A stretch of DNA of 35,900 nucleotides from Clostridia bacterium (GTDB lineage Bacteria > Bacillota > Clostridia > Oscillospirales > Acutalibacteraceae). Below are positions 1-8,900 of this stretch, in pieces. A program made the translations under genes and the position numbers. The notes beneath the pieces are model-generated. The model was not told where the DNA came from. It searched no databases and saw nothing but the letters and a program-made list of their open reading frames with translations. Location of the stretch: contig JAFSYM010000040.1 of the NCBI GenBank assembly GCA_017450005.1, forward strand, positions 1-35,900, written 5' to 3'. How positions within the stretch are numbered: the first letter of the stretch is position 1; every line of letters starts with the position of its first letter.

Positions 1-135
1 CGTCTCGCCTGCCGGCTCGGTCGGCGCTTCTGCCTTCGGCAGAGGTGTCCACCGGACACCCGCGCCCTTACACAGGGGAGGCTAAGATATGGCGCTTGTG
101 CAAAGGATGCAATCCTATCCCACAAAATTCCGTGA
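1..135. repeat. Right end of a dispersed MITE-like repeat (cut by window start)
   Basis: Non-coding stretch rich in small hairpins, for example GTGTCC-ACC-GGACAC near 47-61 and CTGCC-TTC-GGCAG near 30-42. It ends at 117-135 with ATCCCACAAAATTCCGTGA, nearly identical to the right terminus of the element at 20150-20585 and, in reverse complement, to the start of the copy at 35776. The interior does not obviously match the other copies, so the family seems to share termini but vary inside. The left part lies outside the window. Confidence 0.6.
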
Positions 136-168
136 AGAACCGAAATAATGCTCCCTGTCAAACAGAAT

Positions 169-206
169 CCCTCCCTCGGTTCAGTCGCCGAAGGAGGGCG
201 TTTTTT
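169..206 (+). terminator. Intrinsic terminator, plus-strand T-run, convergent with tadA
   Basis: Inverted repeat of 11 bp (169-179 against 188-198, one mismatch) with an 8-base loop, followed by six T at 201-206. The T-run favours termination of plus-strand transcription entering from the left; on the minus strand, where tadA ends at 214, the hairpin is followed only by a weak T-rich stretch. It probably insulates convergent transcripts. Confidence 0.65.
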
Positions 207-213
207 ATGTTTA

Positions 214-702
214 TCACAGTTTTTTCCAGTTCGGATTCACGGGCGCTTTGCGCACGCCGCGGCGCATATCGGCAAAGAAATCATGCAGAATCTGCGCACA
301 TTCCGCCTGCAGACAGCCGCCGTCAATCTGCGGCTTGTGCGTATAGGGCAGGTCGTACATGCGCTGCACGGATTCAAGCGACCCGGCTTTGGGATCACCG
401 GCGCCGAACACAACGCGCCGCACACGCGCATTCAGAATCGCACCGGCACACATCGGGCAGGGCTCAAGCGTCACATACAGCGTGCAGTCCCACAGCCGCC
501 AGCCGCCGAGCGTGCGGCACGCGTCGTCGATGGCCTCCAGTTCCGCATGCGCAAGGGCGTTCTTGCACGCTTCCCGCCGGTTGCGTCCGCGCCCGACGAC
601 CGTCTCGCCGCGCACCACGACCGCGCCGACCGGCACCTCGCCCGCGTCGGCCGCCTCTGCCGCCAGAAGCAGCGCCTCGCGCATAAACACCTCGTCCGTC
701 AT
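214..702 (-). CDS. tadA: tRNA(adenine-34) deaminase TadA
   Basis: Deaminates the wobble adenosine 34 to inosine in tRNA-Arg(ACG), allowing one tRNA to read several arginine codons. The 162-residue product has the zinc-dependent cytidine/deoxycytidylate deaminase signature: HAE at 52-54 (zinc His and catalytic Glu) and PCPMC at 81-85 (two zinc Cys). The length is normal for bacterial TadA. The ATG at 702 is chosen because it overlaps the stop of the upstream protease gene in an ATGA quartet, which indicates translational coupling; a longer open frame upstream encodes only low-complexity shadow sequence. It is the last gene of the glgP-protease-tadA group. The family call is firm; the link to its neighbours is only positional. 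Confidence 0.93.
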   Translation of the reverse strand: MTDEVFMREALLLAAEAADAGEVPVGAVVVRGETVVGRGRNRREACKNALAHAELEAIDDACRTLGGWRLWDCTLYVTLEPCPMCAGAILNARVRRVVFGAGDPKAGSLESVQRMYDLPYTHKPQIDGGCLQAECAQILHDFFADMRRGVRKAPVNPNWKKL

Positions 703-1697
703 GTGCCCAAGAAGCGGATCTGCCGCACCGTCTCTACAACCAGCGCGATCACGGCGATCACCATCGGCAGCGTAAACACATACGCCGCGGTTTTTTCGCC
801 TGCCGTCAGAACGCCCGTATCTTTTTGCAGGCGGTTCCTGGTGCAGATCGTCATGAACAAAACAAAGGAAAGCACACCGAACACCAGCAGAACGCTCATC
901 TCGATATCGTAAAACTTTTCCGCTGCGGTCGGCCGCGTTTCGAGCAGATAGTTGAGCACGACGGATTCGATGTTGTTGAGCATATGAATCGCGACGCCTA
1001 CCCAGACCGAGCCGGTCTCCACGACGAAGAAGCCGATTGCAAGCCCTACAATAAATGCAAACAGGAACTGTGAAAGATTGCCGTGCAGCAGGCCGAAAAC
1101 ACATGCGCTCATCACGATGGCGAATCTGTCCCCGTGACGGCGAAGCGGCTGCATCACGATGCCGCGCAGTGCAAACTCCTCCACAAACGCCGGAAGAATG
1201 CCGATCGTCAGCAAGCTGTAGACAAGGCTGACGCCGGTTGTAGGATTGTCGTAAACGCCGCCGTCGACGGAAAAGCCGGCGTTTTCTATAAGCGAAACCA
1301 GAACGTTGGTCAGATAGTTTGCGCCGCTGCAGATCAGAAGTCCTGCCATGACAGCCGCGGCCGCCGCAGGCTTGGACGTCGGTTTTTCAAACAGCGTGAG
1401 GGTCTGCCGGTCTTCCTGCCGCATAAGGCGGTACGCGACTGCAAACGGACAGAACATGCACAGCAGATAGAAAAACATTTCTATGATGCCGTTGGCCGTT
1501 TCGCTCTGCTCGTACAGTGCAAACAGCGGACTGCTCACAAGCAGGAGAGAAAGAACGTGCTCCAGCAGAAGAAACGCAATCACGCAAAGCCCCGCACGGA
1601 TGCTCTGGCGCTTGAGCGCGCGTTTCTCCTCGTCACGCTGCACAAAGTAGGTATGCGGCTGCTCCGGCTGCGGCGATGTATAGAATGGTTCGTTCAT
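699..1697 (-). CDS. CPBP (CAAX/Abi) family intramembrane glutamic protease
   Basis: Predicted multi-pass membrane protein of 332 residues, with hydrophobic segments around 37-60, 70-90, 111-135, 155-171, 193-227, 266-285 and 305-322. The CPBP motifs are present: EEFALRG at 173-179 (EExxxR), a histidine in LLHGN at 203-207, and HMLNN at 238-242, which together form the proposed intramembrane active site. The N-terminal 30 or so residues are hydrophilic. The ATG at 1697 follows a TGAGGAAC ribosome site and lies 10 bases after the glgP stop; an earlier in-frame start would run into glgP. Family members in Firmicutes act in protein processing, bacteriocin immunity or membrane signalling. No substrate can be deduced here. 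Confidence 0.85.
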   Translation of the reverse strand: MNEPFYTSPQPEQPHTYFVQRDEEKRALKRQSIRAGLCVIAFLLLEHVLSLLLVSSPLFALYEQSETANGIIEMFFYLLCMFCPFAVAYRLMRQEDRQTLTLFEKPTSKPAAAAAVMAGLLICSGANYLTNVLVSLIENAGFSVDGGVYDNPTTGVSLVYSLLTIGILPAFVEEFALRGIVMQPLRRHGDRFAIVMSACVFGLLHGNLSQFLFAFIVGLAIGFFVVETGSVWVGVAIHMLNNIESVVLNYLLETRPTAAEKFYDIEMSVLLVFGVLSFVLFMTICTRNRLQKDTGVLTAGEKTAAYVFTLPMVIAVIALVVETVRQIRFLGT

Positions 1698-1707
1698 CGT
1701 CTGTTCC

Positions 1708-4101
1708 TCAAGCGTTCCAGATTGTTTGCGCATATTCGCGCACAGAGCGGTCGGCCGCAAAACGACCGGCGCCGGAAATGTTCATCAGAGACATACGGTT
1801 CCACAAAGCAGGATCACGATACAGCTCGACCGCATGGCTCTGGGCGCGGCGGTAATCCTCGAAGTCCGCCAGCACCATGTATGGGTCGTGGTTGGTGATC
1901 GTCTGTCCGATCTCCGGGAACTGCTTGCCGCAGATTCCGCCGTTGATGAAATCCACCACGCGGCGGATCTCAGCGTTGTTCTGGTAATACGCGCCGGGAT
2001 AATAACCCGCGCGCTGCAGACGCGTCACCTCGTCCTCGTTCATGCCGAAGATCAGAATATTTTCCGCGCCGACCGCGTCGAAGATTTCGACGTTGGCGCC
2101 GTCCATCGTACCGAGTGTGATGGCGCCGTTGACCATCAGCTTCATATTGCCCGTGCCGCTGGCCTCGGTACCGGCGAGCGAAATCTGCTCGCTGATATCG
2201 GCCGCGGGCATGAGCGCTTCCGCTTTTGTGACGTTGTAATCCTCAACAAAAATAACCTTCAGTCTGCCGCGCATATCGGGATCGTTGTTGATCAGCTCCG
2301 CCAGTGCGCAGATAAAGCAGATGATCTTTTTGGCCATGAAGTAGCCCGGCGCCGCTTTCGCAGCGAAAATATAGGTATGCGGCTCGAAGTCGCCGTTCGG
2401 ATTGTCCTTGATTGCGAGATAGCGCGAGATGATCTGGAACGCGTTCAGATGCTGCCGCTTGTACTCATGCAGACGCTTGACCTGCACGTCGAATACGGAA
2501 TCCGGATCGAGCTTGACGCCGGTCGAACGCTCGATCCGCTTTGCGAACGCGACCTTGTTGTCCCGCTTGATCTTGCGCAGCATCTCCAGCACACCCGCAT
2601 CGTTCACGAAATCGCGCAGACGCAGCAGCTCGTCGGCTTCCAGAATGAACCTCTCGCCGATCAGCTCAGTGATCAGTGCGGTCAGCTCCGGGTTCGCCTG
2701 ACACAGCCAGCGTCGATACGCAATGCCGTTGGTCACGTTCTTGAACTTTTCGGGCGTGACGGTATAAAAATCGTGGAACAATGTATTCTTCAAAATCTCA
2801 CTGTGCAGCGCGGAAACGCCGTTGACACTGTGACACGCCGCAACACACAGATTCGCCATGCGCACTGCGCCGCCGGAAATGACTGCCATGCGCTCCACCT
2901 TGTCCGCATCGCCGCTGATCGACCAGATAAAGCCGCGATAGCGGTTGTCAATCTCCTTGATAATCTGATAGATACGCGGCAACAGGCGCTTGACCAGATC
3001 CTCCGACCAGCATTCGAGCGCCTCCTGCATGACGGTATGGTTGGTGTAAGCAAACGTCCGGGTGACGATCTTCCACGCGTCGTCCCAGCCGTAGCCGCAC
3101 TCGTCGAGCAGAATACGCATCAGCTCCGGAATCGCCATGGTAGGATGCGTGTCGTTGATGTGGATTGCGACCTCGTCCGCCAGATTGTCGATCGTGCCGA
3201 AGCGGCGCAGATGCCGCCCCACCACGTCCTGAATGGATGCGGAAACGAGGAAATACTGCTGCCGCAGACGCAGGCTCTTGCCCTCGGGATGATTGTCGGA
3301 CGGATAGAGCACCTTGCTGATGACCTCGGCCATCGCGTTCTGCTCCATCGCGCGCAGATAGTCGCCCTGATTGAATTTTTCCATGTCGAGTCCGGGCGCC
3401 TCCGCGCGCCACAGGCGCAGCACACTGATGCCGCGGCCGTCTTTGCCCGCAACATACATATCGTACGGAACCGCAAAGACCTGCTGCGCATCCACGACGT
3501 CGATGCGGTGATACTGGTTGTCCCAGCTCTCCTCGATGCGCCCCTCAAACGTGATGGGGAAGCGGATCTCGTCGCGCTTTTCGAGCCAAACCTCGCCGCC
3601 CGGCAGCCAGAAATCGGCAAGCTCCGTCTGCCAGCCGTCGACCAGCTTCTGCTTGAAAATGCCAAACTCATACAAGATGGAGTATCCTGTAGCATGGTAG
3701 CCCTGCGTCGCCAGACCGTCGAGATAGCACGCAGCCAGACGACCCAGACCGCCGTTGCCCAAGCCCGCATCCGGCTCGCAGTCGTACAGCTTGTCGAGCT
3801 TGACGCCGTATTCCGCAAGCGCGTCGCGGAAAGTATCTGTCAGATTGAGATTGTACAGCGTATTTTTGAGTGAACGTCCCATCAGAAACTCCATGCACAG
3901 GTAGACGATCTTTTTCTTGCCCGCCTTGTCGCAATCGCGCACGAATTCCTTGCGGCCGTTGTTCATCTTCTCGCGCAGAATCAGCGCAAGCGCGCGGTAA
4001 AAATGCTCGTCGGACGCTTCCTCGGGCGACACGCCCATAAAGTGCAAGAGCTTCGCCTCGATCTGCGCCATAGCCTGCTGTTTGGTCATTGTATAATCCA
4101 T
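1708..4101 (-). CDS. glgP: Glycogen/alpha-glucan phosphorylase (GT35)
   Basis: Phosphorolyses alpha-1,4-glucan to glucose-1-phosphate, using pyridoxal phosphate in the cytoplasm. The 797-residue product is full length for the family (about 800). The PLP motif EASGTGNMK is at 646-654, so K654 is the expected Schiff-base lysine. Other family blocks are visible: GLGNGGLGRLAACYLD near 113-128, HINDTHPT at 314-321, and VKRLHEYKRQ at 541-550. The ATG at 4101 follows GGAGG at a 10-base spacing. It is the first gene of a group with the CPBP protease and tadA. No other glycogen genes are nearby, so it seems a dispersed glycogen-use gene. The assignment is secure; preference for glycogen over maltodextrin cannot be read from the sequence. 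Confidence 0.96.
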   Translation of the reverse strand: MDYTMTKQQAMAQIEAKLLHFMGVSPEEASDEHFYRALALILREKMNNGRKEFVRDCDKAGKKKIVYLCMEFLMGRSLKNTLYNLNLTDTFRDALAEYGVKLDKLYDCEPDAGLGNGGLGRLAACYLDGLATQGYHATGYSILYEFGIFKQKLVDGWQTELADFWLPGGEVWLEKRDEIRFPITFEGRIEESWDNQYHRIDVVDAQQVFAVPYDMYVAGKDGRGISVLRLWRAEAPGLDMEKFNQGDYLRAMEQNAMAEVISKVLYPSDNHPEGKSLRLRQQYFLVSASIQDVVGRHLRRFGTIDNLADEVAIHINDTHPTMAIPELMRILLDECGYGWDDAWKIVTRTFAYTNHTVMQEALECWSEDLVKRLLPRIYQIIKEIDNRYRGFIWSISGDADKVERMAVISGGAVRMANLCVAACHSVNGVSALHSEILKNTLFHDFYTVTPEKFKNVTNGIAYRRWLCQANPELTALITELIGERFILEADELLRLRDFVNDAGVLEMLRKIKRDNKVAFAKRIERSTGVKLDPDSVFDVQVKRLHEYKRQHLNAFQIISRYLAIKDNPNGDFEPHTYIFAAKAAPGYFMAKKIICFICALAELINNDPDMRGRLKVIFVEDYNVTKAEALMPAADISEQISLAGTEASGTGNMKLMVNGAITLGTMDGANVEIFDAVGAENILIFGMNEDEVTRLQRAGYYPGAYYQNNAEIRRVVDFINGGICGKQFPEIGQTITNHDPYMVLADFEDYRRAQSHAVELYRDPALWNRMSLMNISGAGRFAADRSVREYAQTIWNA

Positions 4102-4135
4102 AAATCAGTTGCCTCCGAATAAAGGTATTCAAAGT

Positions 4136-4165
4136 ATTTTAACACATAATAACTGCATTGTGCAA
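4136..4165 (-). promoter_or_regulatory. Probable promoter of glgP-protease-tadA
   Basis: Read on the minus strand: -35 TTGCAC (4160-4165), an 18-base spacer, and -10 TAAAAT (4136-4141), about 35 bases before the glgP ATG. It lies in an AT-rich divergent intergenic region with no riboswitch-like structure. Confidence 0.5.
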
Positions 4166-4327
4166 GTGGATTCAGTATGTTATTTTTACCAGCCCGGACT
4201 TTATTTTTTGTATAATATGTCCAAAATAACGAGTTTTTTAAAAACGCTGCATCCCGCAGATTCGCGCCACACGTCCTGCACCGCTCTCTTGCGTGCAGAA
4301 ATCTCGCGGACGCGCCGCATCTTGTAC

Positions 4328-4356
4328 TTGCCATTCCTCCGCAAACAGTGTATACT
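4328..4356 (+). promoter_or_regulatory. Promoter of corA
   Basis: -35 TTGCCA (4328-4333), exactly 17 bases, then -10 TATACT (4351-4356). The leader to the ATG at 4389 is only about 25 bases, so there is no room for an M-box magnesium riboswitch. Confidence 0.7.
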
Positions 4357-4388
4357 ATCTTTATTGATCCGACAGAGAGGGCGACGAT

Positions 4389-5318
4389 ATGTTTTTTGAA
4401 ATCCGTGACGGCATTCGTGAAATACCTTTCAAGCAGCTTCGCGAGGACGTGTTGACGGCAGGCTATGTGGACTGCGACACATTGCAGACTTTGCAGGACG
4501 CGCTGCGGTTTGCGCCATCCACCGTGCAGGCATGTCAATCGGCCAACGCGCTGTTCCGCTCCGGCGTGGAGGTGTACGACGACTACACGTTCACGGAGCT
4601 GCGCATTGTATCGGCCGACGGCGCGGACGACTGCGTGGCGCTGTATATCCGCCGCAACCTGATGCTCGTCGTGGACATTGAGGACAGGGACGGCTCTACG
4701 TGCGAAAAATTCCGCGCGGCTGTGCAGCGCTGCGGTACGGGCGGCAAGGATTCGATCGAGCGGCTGGTCAGCGCATTTCTGGACGCGCTGATACAGAACG
4801 ATACCGCTTTCATCGAAAAGACCGGATACCGTCTGGTGCAGCTCGAGGAGCAGGTCTTTGCCAACCAGACGGACAAGACGTTCAATCTGGAGCTGCTGCA
4901 GCTCAAGAAAACACTGCTGCACACGCACAACTACTACGACCAGCTTCTGGACATCACCGAAGCGGTAGAGGAAAATGAAAACGAAATCTTCGATGAGGAC
5001 AACATGATCGGCATCACAAACGTCTGTGCCAAGATCACGCGTCTGCGCGAGGACATCGACTCGCTCAGCCGCACCGCAGAGCATTTGCAGGACGCCTATA
5101 CGTCCGCGCTTGATCTGCAGCTGAACAACTCCATGAAGTTCTTCACCGTGCTCACCACGATCTTCTTTCCTCTGACCATCATCGTCGGCTGGTATGGCAT
5201 GAACTTCCAATCCATGCCGGAATTTGCGTGGAAGTACGGCTATGTGTACGTGATCGCGCTGTCGGTGCTGATCGTCGCGGCGCTGACGTGGATCGGGAAA
5301 AAGAAAAAATGGTTTTAG
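4389..5318 (+). CDS. corA: CorA family divalent cation transporter
   Basis: Magnesium (or cobalt/nickel) channel-type transporter of the inner membrane, acting as a pentamer. The 309-residue protein has a long acidic and helical cytoplasmic N-terminal domain, two C-terminal membrane helices (about 247-269 and 284-303) and the selectivity motif YGMNF with GMN at 270-272. It ends in a basic tail KKKKWF, as is usual. AGAGGG precedes the ATG. It is transcribed divergently from glgP and followed by a GtrA-like gene with its own promoter. The family is certain; the transported ion is not determined by the sequence. Confidence 0.93.
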   Translation: MFFEIRDGIREIPFKQLREDVLTAGYVDCDTLQTLQDALRFAPSTVQACQSANALFRSGVEVYDDYTFTELRIVSADGADDCVALYIRRNLMLVVDIEDRDGSTCEKFRAAVQRCGTGGKDSIERLVSAFLDALIQNDTAFIEKTGYRLVQLEEQVFANQTDKTFNLELLQLKKTLLHTHNYYDQLLDITEAVEENENEIFDEDNMIGITNVCAKITRLREDIDSLSRTAEHLQDAYTSALDLQLNNSMKFFTVLTTIFFPLTIIVGWYGMNFQSMPEFAWKYGYVYVIALSVLIVAALTWIGKKKKWF

Positions 5319-5330
5319 CCTGCATCCGTG

Positions 5331-5359
5331 TTGACACAAACACGCGAACATGGTACAGT
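5331..5359 (+). promoter_or_regulatory. Promoter of the GtrA-like gene
   Basis: Consensus -35 TTGACA (5331-5336), a 17-base spacer and -10 TACAGT (5354-5359), starting 12 bases after the corA stop and 28 bases before the next ATG. Confidence 0.6.
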
Positions 5360-5387
5360 TATAAAAAAGAAAAAACAGGAGGATTGT

Positions 5388-5906
5388 ATGGCGGAGAATA
5401 ACAATTCGTTCACCCAAAAGCACAAGGAGCTTTGGAAATTCATCAAGTTCACCTTCACCGGTGCGAGCACGTCCATTCTGGAAATGGCAGTCTTTGCGCT
5501 GCTGCAATACGTGGTATTCCGTTCGCTCAACGAAATGCCTGTGACCGACAATGCCGTTCTGTCCTTCCTCGGCATTCAGTACAAAGGGTATATGTACGCC
5601 TACTTTTTCTCTGCCGCTGCCGGCTACACCGCATCGTACATTATGAACCGAAAAATCACGTTTCATGCCGACGCCAATATCGTGCTGTCCACAATCCTGT
5701 ATGTGCTGATGGTTGTATTCACGGTGTTTTTCAACACCTGGTTCGGCGCGTTTCTGTCCACGCTCATCAAGAACCACGGCTATGAAAACGTCTGGACGGT
5801 CATGCTCACAAAGTTCCTTGTGATGAGCGTGTCGTTCCTGTGGACGTATCCGCTGCAGCGCTTTGTCATTCACCGCAAGCGCAAGGAGGAGCCAGCTGCG
5901 GAATAA
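5388..5906 (+). CDS. GtrA-like (DPMS-type) membrane protein
   Basis: Small membrane protein of 172 residues with about four hydrophobic helices and the family's NRKITF-type motif after helix 2 (MNRKITFHADANI). GtrA-like proteins are associated with moving or flipping polyprenyl-linked sugars for cell-surface polysaccharide or teichoic-acid decoration. The ATG at 5388 is chosen over the longer frame because it is preceded by a full AGGAGG, seven bases away. The C-terminus is basic then acidic (HRKRKEEPAAE). No partner glycosyltransferase adjoins it; the exopolysaccharide operon is about 19 kb away, so a connection is speculative. Confidence 0.8.
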   Translation: MAENNNSFTQKHKELWKFIKFTFTGASTSILEMAVFALLQYVVFRSLNEMPVTDNAVLSFLGIQYKGYMYAYFFSAAAGYTASYIMNRKITFHADANIVLSTILYVLMVVFTVFFNTWFGAFLSTLIKNHGYENVWTVMLTKFLVMSVSFLWTYPLQRFVIHRKRKEEPAAE

Positions 5907-5915
5907 AAAAGGAAC

Positions 5916-5950
5916 ATAAAAAATACGCGGGTTCGCTGCTGCGAGCCCGC
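5916..5950 (-). terminator. Terminator of the purine operon
   Basis: Ten-base inverted repeat (5927-5936 with 5941-5950, one G-T pair) with loop TGCT. Read on the minus strand the hairpin is followed by TATTTTTT, a proper U-tract. It lies 23 bases after the purL stop and may also stop the convergent GtrA-like transcript weakly. Confidence 0.8.
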
Positions 5951-5972
5951 GCTTTCTGTTTGTATCGGAAGT

Positions 5973-8900
5973 TTATTCGTAGTATCTGACCGCGCTGCGG
6001 AACAGACCCATGTCGTACTGACCCGGCACATTCTGATACAGGCCGTCCTCATACCGTTCGGTGTGCCCCATCTTGCCGAACACACGGCCGTCGGGGCTGG
6101 TGATGCCCTCGATCGCGCAGATGGAACCGTTGGGATTGAAGCGGATATCCATTGTCGCGTTGCCGTCGAGATCGACGTACTGCGTGGCGATCTGACCATT
6201 GGCGGCAAGCTCGCGCAGCATCGTATCCGATACGATAAACTTGCCCTCGCCGTGGGAAATCGGCACGTTGTACACCTCGCCCGGCATCGTCTCCATCAGC
6301 CACGGAGACTTGTTGGACGCGATGCGCGTGTGCACGATGCGCGACTGATGTCGGCCGATGTCGTTGTAGGTCAGTGTCGGGCAGCTCTCGTCTGTGTCGA
6401 TAATCTTGCCGAACGGAACAAGGCCGAGCTTGACCAGCGCCTGGAAGCCGTTGCAGATGCCGCACATCAGACCGTCGCGCTGTTCCAGAAGGCGCGTCAC
6501 GCCGTCCTTGATGCGGGCGTTGCGGAAGAACGCAGTGATGAATTTGCCCGAACCGTCCGGCTCGTCGCCGCCGGAGAATCCGCCGGGAATAAAGACGATC
6601 TGCGCGTCTTCGAGCTTTTTGGCAAACTGCTCGACGGACTGCGTGATGCCCGCGCTCATCAGGTTGTTGATGACGAAAATTTCCGGCGACGCGCCTGCAG
6701 CGGCAAGCGCTTTGGCCGTATCGAACTCGCAGTTGGTGCCGGGGAATACCGGAATCAGCACGCGCGGCTTTGCATAATGCAGCGCGGGACTGACGCGGCT
6801 GCCGGCAGTGTAGGTGATATTCTCAACCGCCCGGCTCTTGACCTGCGCTTCACACGGGAACACCGGCTCGAGCTTCTTTTCGTATGTACCCAGCAGTTCA
6901 TCGAGCGAAACCGACGCGCCGCCGTAAGTGATCGCGCCATCGTCGGTCGTGCGGCCGATGACCGTGCCGACCGCTTCGTCCGTCTCCAGCAGGAACGCGC
7001 CGTAGCAGTAGCCGAAAATATCCTGCATGGAAAGGCCGTTGTCAAACGCAAACCCGATGCCGTTGCCGATTGCGGACTTGAGCACCGCTTCGGCAATACC
7101 GCCGAATGTCGGCGTATACGCGGCATAGACCTTGCCCGCGCGCATAAGCGCCGTCACACGCTCGTACAGTGCGAGCAGAGATGCGCTCTTCGGCAGACCG
7201 TTTTCGTCCATCTCGGGCGAGAGCAGACACACGTTGTGTCCCGCTGCCTTAAATTCGGGCGTAACAACTTCGTGCACGTCGCCTGTCGTGACCGCAAAGG
7301 AAACGAGCGTGGGCGGGACGTCGATCTGCTCGAACGTGCCGCTCATGGAGTCCTTGCCGCCGATAGCCGCGATGCCCAGATGCATCTGCGCCTCGAACGC
7401 GCCCAGCAGCGCCGAGAGCGGCTTGCCCCAGCGTTTGCCGTCGCGCATCGGCTTTTCAAAGTATTCCTGGAACGTGAGATACACGTCCTCGAATTTCGCG
7501 CCCGCGGCGATCAGCTTGCTGACCGATTCGATCACGGCGAGATACGCGCCATGGTACGGGCTCTTTTCGGAAATATACGGGTTATAGCCCCACGCCATAT
7601 AGGACACGGTGTCGGTCTTTGCTTTTTCCACAGAAACCTTGTGCACCATGGCCTGAATGGGCGTCTGCTGGTACTTGCCGCCGAACGGCATGAGCACGGT
7701 GCCGCGGCCGATCGTGGAGTCAAAACGCTCGGAAAGACCGCGCTTGGAGCAAATGTTCAAGTCGCCCGCGAGCGCGCGAAGCCCGGCGGCGAAGTCCGAA
7801 CCGACCGTCTTTTCAAACGCTGCCGGATCGGCGGGCGTGATGTCGATATGCTTCTCCGCGCCGTTGGAATTGAGAAATTCGCGTGAAATATCCACGACCT
7901 TGACGCCGTTCCACGTCATCACAAGACGCGGCTCTGCCTGTACGGTGGCGACAATTGTCGATTCGAGGTTTTCCGTTTCGGCAATCTCGCGGAAGCGTGC
8001 CGCATCCTCAGGCGCGACAACCACGGCCATGCGCTCCTGCGATTCGCTGATGGCAAGCTCGGTGCCGTCGAGACCGTCATATTTTTTCGGCACGGCGTTC
8101 AGGTCGATCAGAAGACCGTCCGCCAGCTCGCCGATGGCTACGGATACGCCGCCCGCGCCGAAGTCGTTGCAGCGCTTGATCAGACGCGAAGCCTCAGCAT
8201 TGCGGAACAGGCGCTGGAGCTTGCGCTCCTCGGGTGCGTTGCCCTTCTGCACCTCGGCGCCGCACGTCGTCAAGGAGGATAATGTATGCGATTTGGACGA
8301 TCCGGTCGCACCGCCGCAGCCGTCGCGTCCCGTTCTGCCGCCCAGCAGAATCACAACGTCGCCCGGCTCTGGACGTTCGCGCCGCACATTGCGCGCCGGC
8401 GCCGCCGCGATGACCGCGCCGATCTCCATGCGCTTGGCCGCGTAGCCGTCGTGGTACAGCTCGTCCACCTGTCCGGTCGCAAGTCCAATCTGGTTGCCGT
8501 AGGAGCTGTAGCCTGCGGCGGCCGTCGTCACAATCTTACGCTGCGGCAGCTTGCCCTCAAGCGTCTGCTCCACCGGACGCAGCGGATCGGCCGCGCCGGT
8601 CACACGCATGGCGGCATACACGTAGCTTCTGCCGGACAGCGGGTCACGGATCGCGCCGCCGATGCAGGTGGCCGCGCCGCCGAACGGTTCGATTTCCGTC
8701 GGATGGTTGTGTGTTTCGTTTTTGAACAGCAGCAGCCACTCCTCGGCGCTGCCGTCGACGTCCACCGTGATCTTGACCGTGCAGGCGTTGATCTCCTCGG
8801 ACTCGTCCAGCCGCGGCAGCTTGCCGTCGGCCTTGAGTGCGCGCGTGGCAATCGTCGCCACGTCCATGAGATTCATCGGCTTTGTGCGGCCAAGTCTTTG

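Noticed and set aside
1726-3873. A 715-residue plus-strand ORF
   Set aside because: It lies exactly opposite glgP and has no recognisable motif; high-GC antisense shadow.
4357-4388. Possible M-box magnesium riboswitch before corA
   Set aside because: The leader is only about 25 bases long.
4086-5873. A 595-residue minus-strand ORF opposite corA and the GtrA-like gene
   Set aside because: Both plus-strand genes have clear families, promoters and ribosome sites; this frame has none.
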